Shown here in pieces: positions 1 through 14,059 of a DNA stretch of 64,000 nt. Under the pieces are notes generated by a model, which worked only from the letters and a program-made list of their open reading frames with translations, did not search any database and had not been told where the DNA came from. The position numbers and the translations under genes were made by a program. The stretch spans positions 1 to 64,000 of the forward strand of contig JAYJMM010000032.1 of assembly GCA_037349105.1 (NCBI GenBank). The letters run 5' to 3'. The DNA is from Limnomonas spitsbergensis (Eukaryota; Chlorophyta; Chlorophyceae; Chlamydomonadales). Within the stretch, counting starts at the first letter, position 1. Every line of letters begins with the position of its first letter.

Positions 1-3000
1 CAATCAGCTGCAGACCAGTGATTAATCAGCTGCAGACCAGTGATGCATCAACTGCAGACCTGTGATTAATCAGCTACATACCAATGATTAATCAGCTGCA
101 GACCAGTGATTAATCAGCTGCAGACCAGTGATTAATCAGCTGCAGACCAGTGATTAATCAGCTGCAGACCAGTGATTAATCAGCTGCATACCAGTGATTA
201 ATCAGCAGCAGACCAGTGATTAATCAGCTGCAGACCAGTGATTAATCAGCTGCAGACCAGTGATTAATCAGCTGCAGACCAGTGATTAAACAGCTGCAGA
301 CCAGCGATGAATCAGCTGCATACCAGTGATGAATCAGCTGCAGACCAGTGATTAATCAGCTACATACCAGTGATTAATCAGCTACATACCAGTGATTAAT
401 CAGCTGCATACCAGTGATTAATCAGCTGCAGACCAGTGATTAATCAGCTGCAGACCAGTCATCAATCAGCTGCAGACCAGTGATTAATCAGCTGCATACC
501 AGTGATTAATCAGCTGCAGACCAGTGATTAATCAGCTGCAGACCAGTGATTAATCAGCTGCATACCAGTGATTAATCAGCTGCAGACCAGTGATTAATCA
601 GCTGCAGACCAGTGATTAATCAGCTGCAGACCAGTGATTAATCAGCTGCAGACCAGTGATGCATCAACTGCAGACCAGTGATTAATCAGCTACATACCAG
701 TGATGAATCAGCTGCAGCCCAGTGATTAATCAGTTGCAGACCAGTGATTAATCAGCTACAGACCAGTGATTAATCAGCTGCAGACCAGTGATTAATCAGC
801 TGCAGACCAGTGATTAATCAGCTGCATACCAGTGAGTAATCAGCTGCATACCAGTGATTAATCAGCTGCAGACCAGTGATTAATCAGTTGCAGACCAGTG
901 ATTAATCAGCTGCATACCAGTGATTAATCAGCTGCAGACCAGTTATTAATCAGCTGCATACCAGTGATTAATCAGCTGCAGACCAGTGATGAATCAGCTG
1001 CAGACCAGTGATTAATCAGCTGCATACCAGTGATTAATCAGCTGCAGACCAGTGATTAATCAGCTACATACCAGTGATGAATCAGCTGCAGACCAGTGAT
1101 TAATCAGCTGCAGACCAGTGATTAATCAGCTGCAGACCAGTGATTAATCAGCTACATACCAGTGATTAATCAGCTGCAGGCCAGTGATTAATCAGCTTCA
1201 GACCAGTGATTAATCAGCTGCAGACCAGTGATTAATCAGCTGAAGACCAGTGATGAATCAGCTGCATACCAGTGATGAATCAGCTGCAGACCAGTGATGA
1301 ATCAGCTGCATACCAGTGATTAATCAGCTGCATACCATTGATTAATCAGCTGCATACCAGTGATTTATCAACTGCAGACCAGTGATTAATCAGCTGCAGA
1401 CCAGTGATTAATCAGCTGCAGACCAGTGATTAATCAGCTGCAGACCAGTGATGAATCAGCTGCAGCCCAGTGATTGATCAGCTGCAGACCAGTGATTAAT
1501 CAGCTGCAGACCAGTGATTAATCAGCTGCATACCAGTGATTAATCAGCTGCAGACCAGTGATTAATCAGCTGCATACCAGTGATTAATCAGTTGCAGACC
1601 AGTGATTAATCAGCTGCATACCAGTGATTAATCAGCTGCAGACCAGTGATTAATCAGCTGCATACCAGTGATTAATCAGCTGCAGACCAGTGATTAATCA
1701 GCTACATACCAGTGATTAATCACTTGCAGACCAGTGATTAATCAGCTGCAGACCAGTGATTAATCAGCTGCAGACCAGTGATTAATCAGCTGCAGACCAG
1801 TGATTAATCAGCTGCAGACCAGTGATTAAACAGCTGCAGACCAGCGATGAATCAGCTGCAGACCAGTGATGAATCAGCTGCAGACCAGTGATTAATCAGC
1901 TACATACCAGTGATTAATCAGCTACATACCAGTGATTAATCAGCTGCAGACCAGTGATTAATCAGCTGCAGGCAAGTGATGAATCAGCTGCATACCAGTG
2001 ATGAATCAGCTGCAGACCAGTGATTAATCAGCTACATACCAGTGATTAATCAGCTACATACCAGTGAGTAATCAGCTGCAGACCAGTGATTAAACAGCTG
2101 CAGACCAGTGATTAATCAGCTACATACCAGTGATTAATCAGCTGCATACCAGTGATTGATCAGCAGCAGACCAGTGATTAATCAGCTGCAGACCAGTGAT
2201 TAATCAGCTGCATACCAGTGATTAATCAGCTGCAGACCAGTGATTAATCAGCTGCATACCAGTGATTAATCAGTTGCAGACCAGTGATTAATCAGCTGCA
2301 TACCAGTGATTAATCAGCTGCAGACCAGTGATTAATCAGCTGCATACCAGTGATTAATCAGCTGCAGACCAGTGATTAATCAGCTACATACCAGTGATTA
2401 ATCACTTGCAGACCAGTGATTAATCAGCTGCAGACCAGTGATTAATCAGCTGCAGACCAGTGATTAATCAGCTGCAGACCAGTGATTAATCAGCTGCAGA
2501 CCAGTGCTTAAACAGCTGCAGACCAGCGATGAATCAGCTGCATACCAGTGATGAATCAGCTGCAGACCAGTGATTAATCAGCTACATAGCAGTGATTAAT
2601 CAGCTACATACCAGTGATTAATCAGCTGCAGACCAGTGATTAATCAGCTGCAGACCAGTGATTAATCAGCTGCATACCAGTGATTAATCAGCTGCAGACC
2701 AGTGATTAATCAGCTGCAGACCAGTGATTAATCAGTTGCAGACCAGTGATTAATCAGCTGCAGACCAGTGATGCATCAACTGCAGACCAGTGATTAATCA
2801 GCTACATACCAGTGATGAATCAGCTGCAGCCCAGTGATTAATCAGTTGCATACCAGTGATTAATCAGCAGCAGACCAGTGATTAATCAGCTGCAGACCAG
2901 TGATTAATCAGCTGCAGACCAGTGATTAATCAGCTGCAGACCAGTGATGCATCAACTGCAGACCTGTGATTAATCAGCTACATACCAATGATTAATCAGC

Positions 3001-6000
3001 TGCAGACCAGTGATTAATCAGCTGCAGACCAGTGATTAATCAGCTGCAGACCAGTGATTAATCAGCTGCAGACCAGTGATTAATCAGCTGCATACCAGTG
3101 ATTAATCAGCAGCAGACCAGTGATTAATCAGCTGCAGACCAGTGATTAATCAGCTGCAGACCAGTGATTAATCAGCTGCAGACCAGTGATTAAACAGCTG
3201 CAGACCAGCGATGAATCAGCTGCATACCAGTGATGAATCAGCTGCAGACCAGTGATTAATCAGCTACATACCAGTGATTAATCAGCTACATACCAGTGAT
3301 TAATCAGCTGCATACCAGTGATTAATCAGCTGCAGACCAGTGATTAATCAGCTGCAGACCAGTCATCAATCAGCTGCAGACCAGTGATTAATCAGCTGCA
3401 TACCAGTGATTAATCAGCTGCAGACCAGTGATTAATCAGCTGCAGACCAGTGATTAATCAGCTGCATACCAGTGATTAATCAGCTGCAGACCAGTGATTA
3501 ATCAGCTGCAGACCAGTGATTAATCAGCTGCAGACCAGTGATTAATCAGCTGCAGACCAGTGATGCATCAACTGCAGACCAGTGATTAATCAGCTACATA
3601 CCAGTGATGAATCAGCTGCAGCCCAGTGATTAATCAGTTGCAGACCAGTGATTAATCAGCTACAGACCAGTGATTAATCAGCTGCAGACCAGTGATTAAT
3701 CAGCTGCAGACCAGTGATTAATCAGCTGCATACCAGTGAGTAATCAGCTGCATACCAGTGATTAATCAGCTGCAGACCAGTGATTAATCAGTTGCAGACC
3801 AGTGATTAATCAGCTGCATACCAGTGATTAATCAGCTGCAGACCAGTTATTAATCAGCTGCATACCAGTGATTAATCAGCTGCAGACCAGTGATGAATCA
3901 GCTGCAGACCAGTGATTAATCAGCTGCATACCAGTGATTAATCAGCTGCAGACCAGTGATTAATCAGCTACATACCAGTGATGAATCAGCTGCAGACCAG
4001 TGATTAATCAGCTGCAGACCAGTGATTAATCAGCTGCAGACCAGTGATTAATCAGCTACATACCAGTGATTAATCAGCTGCAGGCCAGTGATTAATCAGC
4101 TTCAGACCAGTGATTAATCAGCTGCAGACCAGTGATTAATCAGCTGAAGACCAGTGATGAATCAGCTGCATACCAGTGATGAATCAGCTGCAGACCAGTG
4201 ATGAATCAGCTGCATACCAGTGATTAATCAGCTGCATACCATTGATTAATCAGCTGCATACCAGTGATTTATCAACTGCAGACCAGTGATTAATCAGCTG
4301 CAGACCAGTGATTAATCAGCTGCAGACCAGTGATTAATCAGCTGCAGACCAGTGATGAATCAGCTGCAGCCCAGTGATTGATCAGCTGCAGACCAGTGAT
4401 TAATCAGCTGCAGACCAGTGATTAATCAGCTGCATACCAGTGATTAATCAGCTGCAGACCAGTGATTAATCAGCTGCATACCAGTGATTAATCAGTTGCA
4501 GACCAGTGATTAATCAGCTGCATACCAGTGATTAATCAGCTGCAGACCAGTGATTAATCAGCTGCATACCAGTGATTAATCAGCTGCAGACCAGTGATTA
4601 ATCAGCTACATACCAGTGATTAATCACTTGCAGACCAGTGATTAATCAGCTGCAGACCAGTGATTAATCAGCTGCAGACCAGTGATTAATCAGCTGCAGA
4701 CCAGTGATTAATCAGCTGCAGACCAGTGATTAAACAGCTGCAGACCAGCGATGAATCAGCTGCAGACCAGTGATGAATCAGCTGCAGACCAGTGATTAAT
4801 CAGCTACATACCAGTGATTAATCAGCTACATACCAGTGATTAATCAGCTGCAGACCAGTGATTAATCAGCTGCAGGCAAGTGATGAATCAGCTGCATACC
4901 AGTGATGAATCAGCTGCAGACCAGTGATTAATCAGCTACATACCAGTGATTAATCAGCTACATACCAGTGAGTAATCAGCTGCAGACCAGTGATTAAACA
5001 ACTGCAGACCAGCGATGAATCAGCTGCATACCAGTGATGAATCAGCTGCAGACCAGTGATTAATCAGCTACATACCAGTGATTAATCAGCTACATACCAG
5101 TGATTAATCAGCTGCAGACCAGTGATTAATCAGCTGCAGGCCAGTGATCAATCAGCTGCAGACTAGTGATTAATCAGCTGCAGACCAGTGATTAATCAGC
5201 TACATACAAGTGATTAATCAGCTGCAGACCAGTGATTAATCAGCTGCAGACCAGTGATTAATCAGCTACATACCAGTGATTAATCAGCTACATACCAGTG
5301 ATTAATCAGCTGCAGGCTGTCAGTGATTAATCAGCTGCATACCAGTGATTAATCAGCTGCAGACCAGTGATGAATCAGCTGCATAACAGTGATGAATCAG
5401 CTGCAGCCCAGTGATTAATCAGCTGCATACCAGTGATTAATCAGTTGCAGACCAGTGATTAATCAGCTGCATACCAGTGATTAATCAGCTGCAGACCAGT
5501 GATTAATCAGCTGCATACCAGTGATTAATCAGCTGCAGACCAGTGATTAATCAGCTACATACCAGTGATTAATCACTTGCAGACCAGTGATTAATCAGCT
5601 GCAGACCAGTGATTAATCAGCTGCAGACCAGTGATTAATCAGCTGCAGACCAGTGATTAAACAGCTGCAGACCAGCGATGAATCAGCTGCATACCAGTGA
5701 TGAATCAGCTGCAGACCAGTGATTAATCAGCTACATACCAGTGATTAATCAGCTGCAGACCAGTGATTAATCAGCTGCATACCAGTGATTAATCAGCTGC
5801 AGACCAGTGATTAATCAGCTACATACCAGTGATTAATCACTTGCAGACCAGTGATTAATCAGCTGCAGACCAGTGATTAATCAGCTGCAGACCAGTGATT
5901 AATCAGCTGCAGACCAGTGATTAATCAGCTGCAGACCAGTGATTAATCAGCTGCAGACCAGTGATGAATCAGCTGCAGACCAGTGATTAATCAGCTGCAT

Positions 6001-9000
6001 ACCAGTGATTAATCAGCTGCATACCAGTGATTAATCAGCTGCATACCAGTGATTAATCAGCAGCAGACCAGTGATTAATCAGCTGCAGGCCAGTGATTAA
6101 TCAGCTGCAGCCCAGTGATTAATCAGCTGCAGACCAGTGATTAATCAGCTGCAGACCAGTGATTAATCAGCTGCAGACCAGTGATTAATCAGCTGCAGAC
6201 CAGTGATTAATCAGCTGCAGGCCAGTGATGAATCAGCTGCAGACCAGTGATCAATCAGCTGCAGACCAGTGATTAATCAGCTGCAGACCAGTGATTAATC
6301 AGCTGCAGACCAGTGATTAATCAGCTGCAGACCAGTAATGAATCAGCTGCAGACCAGTGATGAATCAGCTGCAGACCAGTGATTAATCAGCTACATATCA
6401 GTGATTAATCAGCTGCAGACCTGTGATTAATCAGCTGCAGACCAGTGATTAATCAGCTACATACCAGTGAGTAATCAGCTGCATACCAATGATTAATCAG
6501 CTGCAGATCAGTGATTAATCAGTTGCAGACCAGTGATTAATCAGCTGCATACCAGTGATTAATCAGCTGCAGACCAGTGATTAATCAGCTGCAGACCAGT
6601 GATTAATCAGCTGCATACCAGTGATTAATCAGCTGCAGACCAGTGATGAATCAGCTGCAGACCAGTGATTAATCAGCTGCATACCAGTGATGAATCAGCT
6701 GCAGACCAGTGATTAATCAGCTGCAGACCAGTGATTAATCAGCTGCATACCAGTGATTAATCAGCTGCATACCAGTGATTAATCAGCTGCAGACCAGTGA
6801 TGAATCAGCTGCAGGCCAGTGATTAATCAGCTGCAGACCAGTGATTAATCAGCTGCAGACCAGTGATTAATCAGTTGCATACCAGTGATTAATCAGCGGC
6901 AGACCAGTGATTAATCAGCTGCATACCAGTGATTAATCAGCTGCATACCAGTGATTAATCAGCTGCAGGCCAGTGATTAATCAGCTGCAGACCAGTGATT
7001 AATCAGCTGCAGACCAGTGATTAATCAGCTGCAGACCAGTGATTAATCAGCTGCAGACCAGTGATTAATCAGCTACATACCAGTGATTAATCAGCTACAT
7101 ACCAGTGATTAATCAGCTGCAGACCAGTGATTAATCAGCTGCAGACCAGTGATGAATCAGCTGCAGACCAGTGATTAATCAGCTACATACCAGTGATTAA
7201 TCAGCTGCAGACCAGTGATTAATCAGCTGCAGACCAGTGATTAATCAGCTGCAGGCCAGTGATTAATCAGCTGCAGACCAGTGATTAATCAGCTGCAGAC
7301 CAGTGATTAATCAGCTGCAGACCAGTGATGAATCAGCTGCAGACCAGTGATGCATCAGCTGCAGACCAGTGATTAATCAGCTACATACCAGTGATGAATC
7401 AGCTGCAGCCCAGTGATTAATCAGTTGCAGACCAGTGATTAATCAGCTACAGACCAGTGATTAATCAGCTGCAGACCAGTGATTAATCAGCTGCAGACCA
7501 GTGATTAATCAGCTGCAGACCAGTGATTAATCAGCTGCATACCAGTGATTAATCAGCTGCAGACCAGTGATTAATCAGCTGCAGACCAGTGATTAATCAG
7601 CTGCAGACCAGTGATTAATCAGCTGCAGACCAGTTATTAATCAGCTGCATACCAGTGATTAATCAGCTGCAGACCAGTGATTAATCAGCTGCAGACCAGT
7701 GATTAATCAGCTGCATACCAGTGATTAATCAGCTGCAGACCAGTGATTAATCAGCTACATACCAGTGATTAATCAGCTGCAGACCAGTGATTAATCAGCT
7801 GCAGACCAGTGATTAATCAGCTGCAGACCAGTGATTAATCAGCTACATACCAGTGATTAATCAGCTGCAGGCCAGTGATTAATCAGCTTCAGACCAGTGA
7901 TTAATCAGCTGCAGACCAGTGATTAATCAGCTGCAGACCAGTGATTAATCAGCTGCATACCAGTGATTAATCAGCTGCAGACCAGTGATGAATCAGCTGC
8001 ATACCAGTGCTTAATCAGCTGCATACCAGTGATTAATCAGCTACATACCAGTGATTAATCAGCTGCAGGCCAGTGATTAATCAGCTTCAGACCAGTGATT
8101 AATCAGCTGCAGACCAGTGATTAATCAGCTGCATACCAGTGATTTATCAGCTGCAGACCAGTGATTAATCAGCTGCAGACCAGTGATTAATCAGCTGCAG
8201 ACCAGTGATTAATCAGCTACATACCAGTGATTAATCAGCTGCATACCAGTGATTGATCAGCTGCAGACCAGTGATTAATCAGCTGCAGACCAGTGATTAA
8301 TCAGCTGCATACCAGTGATTAATCAGCTGCAGACCAGTGATCAATCAGCTTTATACCAGTGATTAATCAGTTGCAGACCAGTGATTAATCAGCTGCATAC
8401 CAGTGATTAATCAGCTGCAGACCAGTGATTAATCAGCTGCATACCAGTGATTAATCAGCTGCAGACCAGTGATTAATCAGCTGCAGACCAGTGATTAATC
8501 AGCTGCAGACCAGTGATTAATCACTTGCAGACCAGTGATTAATCAGCTGCAGACCAGTGATTAATCAGCTGCATACCAGTGATTAATCAGCTGCAGACCA
8601 GTGATTAATCAGCTGCAGACCAGTGCGTAAACAGCTGCAGACCAGCGATGAATCAGCTGCATACCAGTGATGAATCAGCTGCAGACCAGTGATTAATCAG
8701 CTACATAGCAGTGATTAATCAGCTACATACCAGTGATTAATCAGCTGCAGACCAGTGATTAATCAGCTGCAGACCAGTGATTAATCAGCTGCATACCAGT
8801 GATTAATCAGCTGCAGACCAGTGATTAATCAGCTGCAGACCAGTGATTAATCAGCTGCAGACCAGTGATTAATCAGCTGCAGACCAGTGATTAATCAGCT
8901 GCAGACCAGTGATGCATCAACTGCAGACCTGTGATTAATCAGCTACATACCAGTGATTAATCAGCTGCAGCCCAGTGATTAATCAGCTGCAGACCAGTGA

Positions 9001-12000
9001 TTAATCAGCTGCAGACCAGTGATTAATCAGCTGCAGACCAGTGATTAATCAGCTGCAGACCAGTGATTAATCAGCTGCATACCAGTGATTAATCAGCTGC
9101 AGACCAGTGATTAATCAGCTGCAGACCAGTGATTAATCAGCTGCAGACCAGTGATTAATCAGCTGCAGACCAGTGATTAAACAGCTGCAGACCAGCGATG
9201 AATCAGCTGCATACCAGTGATGAATCAGCTGCAGACCAGTGATTAATCAGCTACATACCAGTGATTAATCAGCTACATACCAGTGATTAATCAGCTGCAT
9301 ACCAGTGATTAATCAGCTGCAGACCAGTGATTAATCAGCTGCAGACCAGTGATCAATCAGCTGCAGACCAGTGATTAATCAGCTGCATACCAGTGATTAA
9401 TCAGCTGCAGACCAGTGATTAATCAGCTGCAGACCAGTGATTAATCAGCAGCAGACCAGTGATTAATCAGCTGCAGACCAGTGATTGATCAGCTGCAGAC
9501 CAGTGATTAATCAGCTGCAGACCAGTGATTAAACAGCTGCAGACCAGCGATGAATCAGCTGCATACCAGTGATGAATCAGCTGCAGACCAGTGATTAATC
9601 AGCTACATACCAGTGATTAATCAGCTACATACCAGTGATTAATCAGCTGCATACCAGTGATTAATCAGCTGCAGACCAGTGATTAATCAGCTGCAGACCA
9701 GTGATCAATCAGCTGCAGACCAGTGATTAATCAGCTGCATACCAGTGATTAATCAGCTGCAGACCAGTGATTAATCAGCTGCAGACCAGTGATTAATCAG
9801 CTGCATACCAGTGATTAATCAGCTGCAGACCAGTGATTAATCAGCTGCAGACCAGTGATTAATCAGCTGCAGACCAGTGATTAATCAGCTGCAGACCAGT
9901 GATGCATCAACTGCAGACCAGTGATTAATCAGCTACATACCAGTGATGAATCAGCTGCAGCCCAGTGATTAATCAGTTGCAGACCAGTGATTAATCAGCT
10001 ACAGACCAGTGATTAATCAGCTGCAGACCAGTGATTAATCAGCTGCAGACCAGTGATTAATCAGCTGCATACCAGTGAGTAATCAGCTGCATACCAGTGA
10101 TTAATCAGCTGCAGACCAGTGATTAATCAGTTGCAGACCAGTGATTAATCAGCTGCATACCAGTGATTAATCAGCTGCAGACCAGTTATTAATCAGCTGC
10201 ATACCAGTGATTAATCAGCTGCAGACCAGTGATGAATCAGCTGCAGACCAGTGATTAATCAGCTGCATACCAGTGAATAATCAGCTGCAGACCAGTGATT
10301 AATCAGCTACATACCAGTGATGAATCAGCTGCAGACCAGTGATTAATCAGCTGCAGCCCAGTGATTAATCAGCTGCAGACCAGTGATTAATCAGCTACAT
10401 ACCAGTGATTAATCAGCTGCAGGCCAGTGATTAATCAGCTTCAGACCAGTGATTAATCAGCTGCAGACCAGTGATTAATCAGCTGAAGACCAGTGATGAA
10501 TCAGCTGCATACCAGTGATGAATCAGCTGCAGACCAGTGATGAATCAGCTGCATACCAGTGATTAATCAGCTGCATACCATTGATTAATCAGCTGCATAC
10601 CAGTGATTTATCAACTGCAGACCAGTGATTAATCAGCTGCAGACCAGTGATTAATCAGCTGCAGACCAGTGATTAATCAGCTACATACCAGTGATGAATC
10701 AGCTGCAGCCCAGTGATTGATCAGCTGCAGACCAGTGATTAATCAGCTGCAGACCAGTGATTAATCAGCTGCATACCAGTGATTAATCAGCTGCAGACCA
10801 GTGATTAATCAGCTGCATACCAGTGATTAATCAGTTGCAGACCAGTGATTAATCAGCTGCATACCAGTGATTAATCAGCTGCAGACCAGTGATTAATCAG
10901 CTGCATACCAGTGATTAATCAGCTGCAGACCAGTGATTAATCAGCTACGTACCAGTGATTAATCACTTGCAGACCAGTGATTAATCAGCTGCAGACCAGT
11001 GATTAATCAGCTGCAGACCAGTGATTAATCAGCTGCAGACCAGTGATTAATCAGCTGCAGACCAGTGATTAAACAGCTGCAGACCAGCGATGAATCAGCT
11101 GCATACCAGTGATGAATCAGCTGCAGACCAGTGATTAATCAGCTACATACCAGTGATTAATCAGCTACATACCAGTGATTAATCAGCTGCAGACCAGTGA
11201 TTAATCAGCTGCAGGCAAGTGATGAATCAGCTGCATACCAGTGATGAATCAGCTGCAGACCAGTGATTAATCAGCTACATACCAGTGATTAATCAGCTAC
11301 ATACCAGTGATTAATCAGCTGCAGACCAGTGATTAAACAGCTGCAGACCAGCGATGAATCAGCTGCATACCAGTGATGAATCAGCTGCAGACCAGTGATT
11401 AATCAGCTACATACCAGTGATTAATCAGCTACATACCAGTGATTAATCAGCTGCAGACCAGTGATTAATCAGCTGCAGGCCAGTGATCAATCAGCTGCAG
11501 ACTAGTGATTAATCAGCTGCAGACCAGTGATTAATCAGCTACATACAAGTGAGTAATCAGCTGCAGACCAGTGATTAATCAGCTGCAGACCAGTGATTAA
11601 TCAGCTACATACCAGTGATTAATCAGCTACATACCAGTGATTAATCAGCTGCAGGCTGTCAGTGATTAATCAGCTGCATACCAGTGATTAATCAGCTGCA
11701 GACCAGTGATGAATCAGCTGCATAACAGTGATGAATCAGCTGCAGCCCAGTGATTAATCAGCTGCAGACCAGTGATGAATCAGCTGCAGACCAGTGATGA
11801 ATCAGCTGCATACCAGTGATGAATCAGCTGCAGACCAGTGATTAATCAGTTGCATTCCAGTGATTAATCAGCTGCAGACCAGTGATTAATCCGCTGCATA
11901 CCAGTGATTAATCAGCTGCATACCAGTGATGAATCAGCTGCATACTAGTGATTAATCAGCTGCAGACCAGTGATGAATCAGCTGTATACCAGTGATTAAT

Positions 12001-12606
12001 CAGCTGCAGCCCAGTGATTAATCAGCTGCAGACCAGTGATTAATCAGCTGCATATCAGTGATTAATCAGCTGCATACCGGTGATTAATCAGCTGCATTCC
12101 AGTGAGTAATCAGCTGCAGACCAGTGATTAATCAGCTACATACCAGTGATTAATCAGCTGCATACCAGTGATTAATCAGCTGCATACCAGTGATTAATCA
12201 GCTGCAGACCAGTGATGAATCAGCTGTATACCAGTGATTAATCAGCTGCAGCCCAGTGATTAATCAGCTGCAGACCAGTGATTAATCAGCTGCAGACCAG
12301 TGATTAATCAGCTGCATACCAGTGATTAATCAGCTGCATACCAGTGATTAATCAGCTGCATACCAGTGATTAATCAGCTGCATTCCAGTGATTAATCAGC
12401 TGCATACCAGTGATTAATCAGCTACAGACCAGTGATTAATCAGCTGCATACCAGTGATTAATCAGCTGCAGACCAGTGATGAATCAGCTGCAGACCAGTG
12501 ATTAATCAGCTGCAGACCAGTGATTAATCAGCTGCAGACCAGTGATTAATCAGCTGCAGACCAGTGATTAATCAGCTGCAGACCAGTGATTAATCAGCTG
12601 CATACC
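1..12606. repeat. 22-bp satellite array
   Basis: An uninterrupted head-to-tail array with a 22-bp period, about 570 copies. The core is CAGCTGCAGACCAGTG joined to ATTAAT. Common variants change GCAGACC to GCATACC, ACATACC, GCAGCCC or GCAGGCC, and TTAATC to TGAATC or TCAATC. There is no spacer variety and no long open frame: 22 is not a multiple of 3, so the TAA in each monomer closes every frame. Rare variants recur at fixed distances, showing nested segmental duplication. The array starts before the window and ends at about 12606, where a dispersed repeat begins. Confidence 0.97.
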
Positions 12607-12607
12607 G

Positions 12608-12832
12608 GTCGTGGCTGGCAAAAAGGGTATGGGTAGTGAATCCCATTGCCACCTGATGGGTATGGTGGGGCAGCGCATGGTGGAGCTCATGGGAAAAGCA
12701 TGACGGGCTGCACACAGGCGTGCCACCTGGGCTCCGGTGGAGCCATGGTGTTGCATGAGGTTGGCCGATCAGAACCGATCAGATACCACGTACTCCACCT
12801 AATCAGGTTGGCCCCAAATCCCCTCCCATGCT
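12608..12832. repeat. Dispersed repeat, copy A
   Basis: About 220 bp that recur almost unchanged at 18087-18306. Shared landmarks include GGCTGGCAAAAAGGGTATGG, GGAGCCATGGTGTTGCATG and ACCACGTACTCCACCTAATC. The copy directly abuts the end of the 22-bp satellite. No terminal inverted repeats, poly-A tail or long reading frame is evident, so it may be a short non-autonomous element or a piece of a larger duplication. Looser similarity (CATTCAG, then GCCCATGC, AGGGGAG) continues near 12970 and 17930. Confidence 0.8.
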
Positions 12833-14059
12833 GCGCACCCCCTTGCTACTCCCCTGCCGTGGTGCACCTCCGTGCAATCCAACCTTCCCCATCCCGCGCC
12901 CCCGAGGGATGAGTGCGCAAATGCGTCCTGCACGGGGCCCTACATGGGACGCCCTGCACTGCCTTAGCTCATTCAGTGGCCCATGCCAGGGGAGGTGGGC
13001 AGAGACCCTCGCCGTATGCCCATGCAGCTTGCCTAGTCTCATTTGGGGTCTCCGGCTGGAGGTTGGAGTGAAGATGAATTGGCTGCGCCCTCTACAACGT
13101 GCTGATGCATCTCCCTGTACCTTTCATGCTCTGTACGTTCGATGCTCACATTTCGTCCGTTCACTACCAACATCTCATCTTTGCCCTGCCTTAACCCTTC
13201 TTGTTCGACACCTGCCGTTGGCAGGGGGAGGGATTATTGCACACCATGCGTTATTGCACTAATATGCTGATAGTTGTTTGCACCCGAAAGAAAACTTCCC
13301 CGAGAAGAGGGCGAAGACGGGTTAAAGCATAAGGAAAGACGCCAAAATACCCCCCCAGGAAACGTGCGAAGATCCCCTTTCTTTCTAGGCACACTTCTTT
13401 TGTTCAGACTTCCCCAGAGTTCTAGGCCCATTTTTCCTGGCCATCTTGCGACCCCCCCCCAGCAAACCCCGGCGAAAATGGGGTTTGGGCCCACCGGGTA
13501 CGGGAAAATAGTGACTTCTGTAGGGGAAAAAGCGTGGAAGTAGGGGGAAAGTAGGCATCTCGCGCAGCGCGTAGCGCTGCGCCTGCTATTAATGTAGCTA
13601 CTTATTTGGGGGAAGGTGCACCTCTGGGTGAAGTTGCGGCCAGCGGTCTCCCTTGTGGAGGAAGTAGCCTACACTGTCACCCCGTCGAATGTCAGTGGAC
13701 ACCGAGCGAATGAAATCAAAATTAGGGTACCTATATTAAACATTTCGCTAATCCAATCCAGACTGGTCACTAGTCGACCAAAAGGTGGTGCACAGTCATG
13801 GCACACTGGCACACCTCTCACACTTCTGTCGGCATGCACAAAATCAGCAAGCACACAAGAATCAACAAGCCTCATTGTCATTTAAGAGGCAACCAATAAT
13901 TATAATGCCATAAGTTGGCACCCACCAGCATCCAACCCCATGCAAAGATACTCATTCATAAATATGCGGCATCATGAAAAGATGAGGACAGTCATTAAAG
14001 AATGCACTGAAACAATTTGCTCAGTCTCATAACACTCATCCCCTACACTTAAGAAGCTA
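12833..14059. other. Intergenic stretch with a perfect hairpin
   Basis: No convincing gene is seen. It is GC-rich near 12833-13080 and has C and G homopolymer runs near 13350 and 13450. A perfect 9-bp inverted repeat, GCGCAGCGC at 13562-13570 and GCGCTGCGC at 13574-13582, surrounds a 3-base loop. The hairpin lies about 480 bp beyond the end of the minus-strand gene at 14060, too far to be called its terminator. The stretch 13880-14059 is AT-richer and could be that gene's 3' untranslated region. Confidence 0.5.

Noticed and set aside
1..12606. CRISPR array
   Set aside because: Units are continuous with no unique spacers, the period is 22 bp, and the window is eukaryotic. The 28-bp array at 36878-44672 fails for the same reason.
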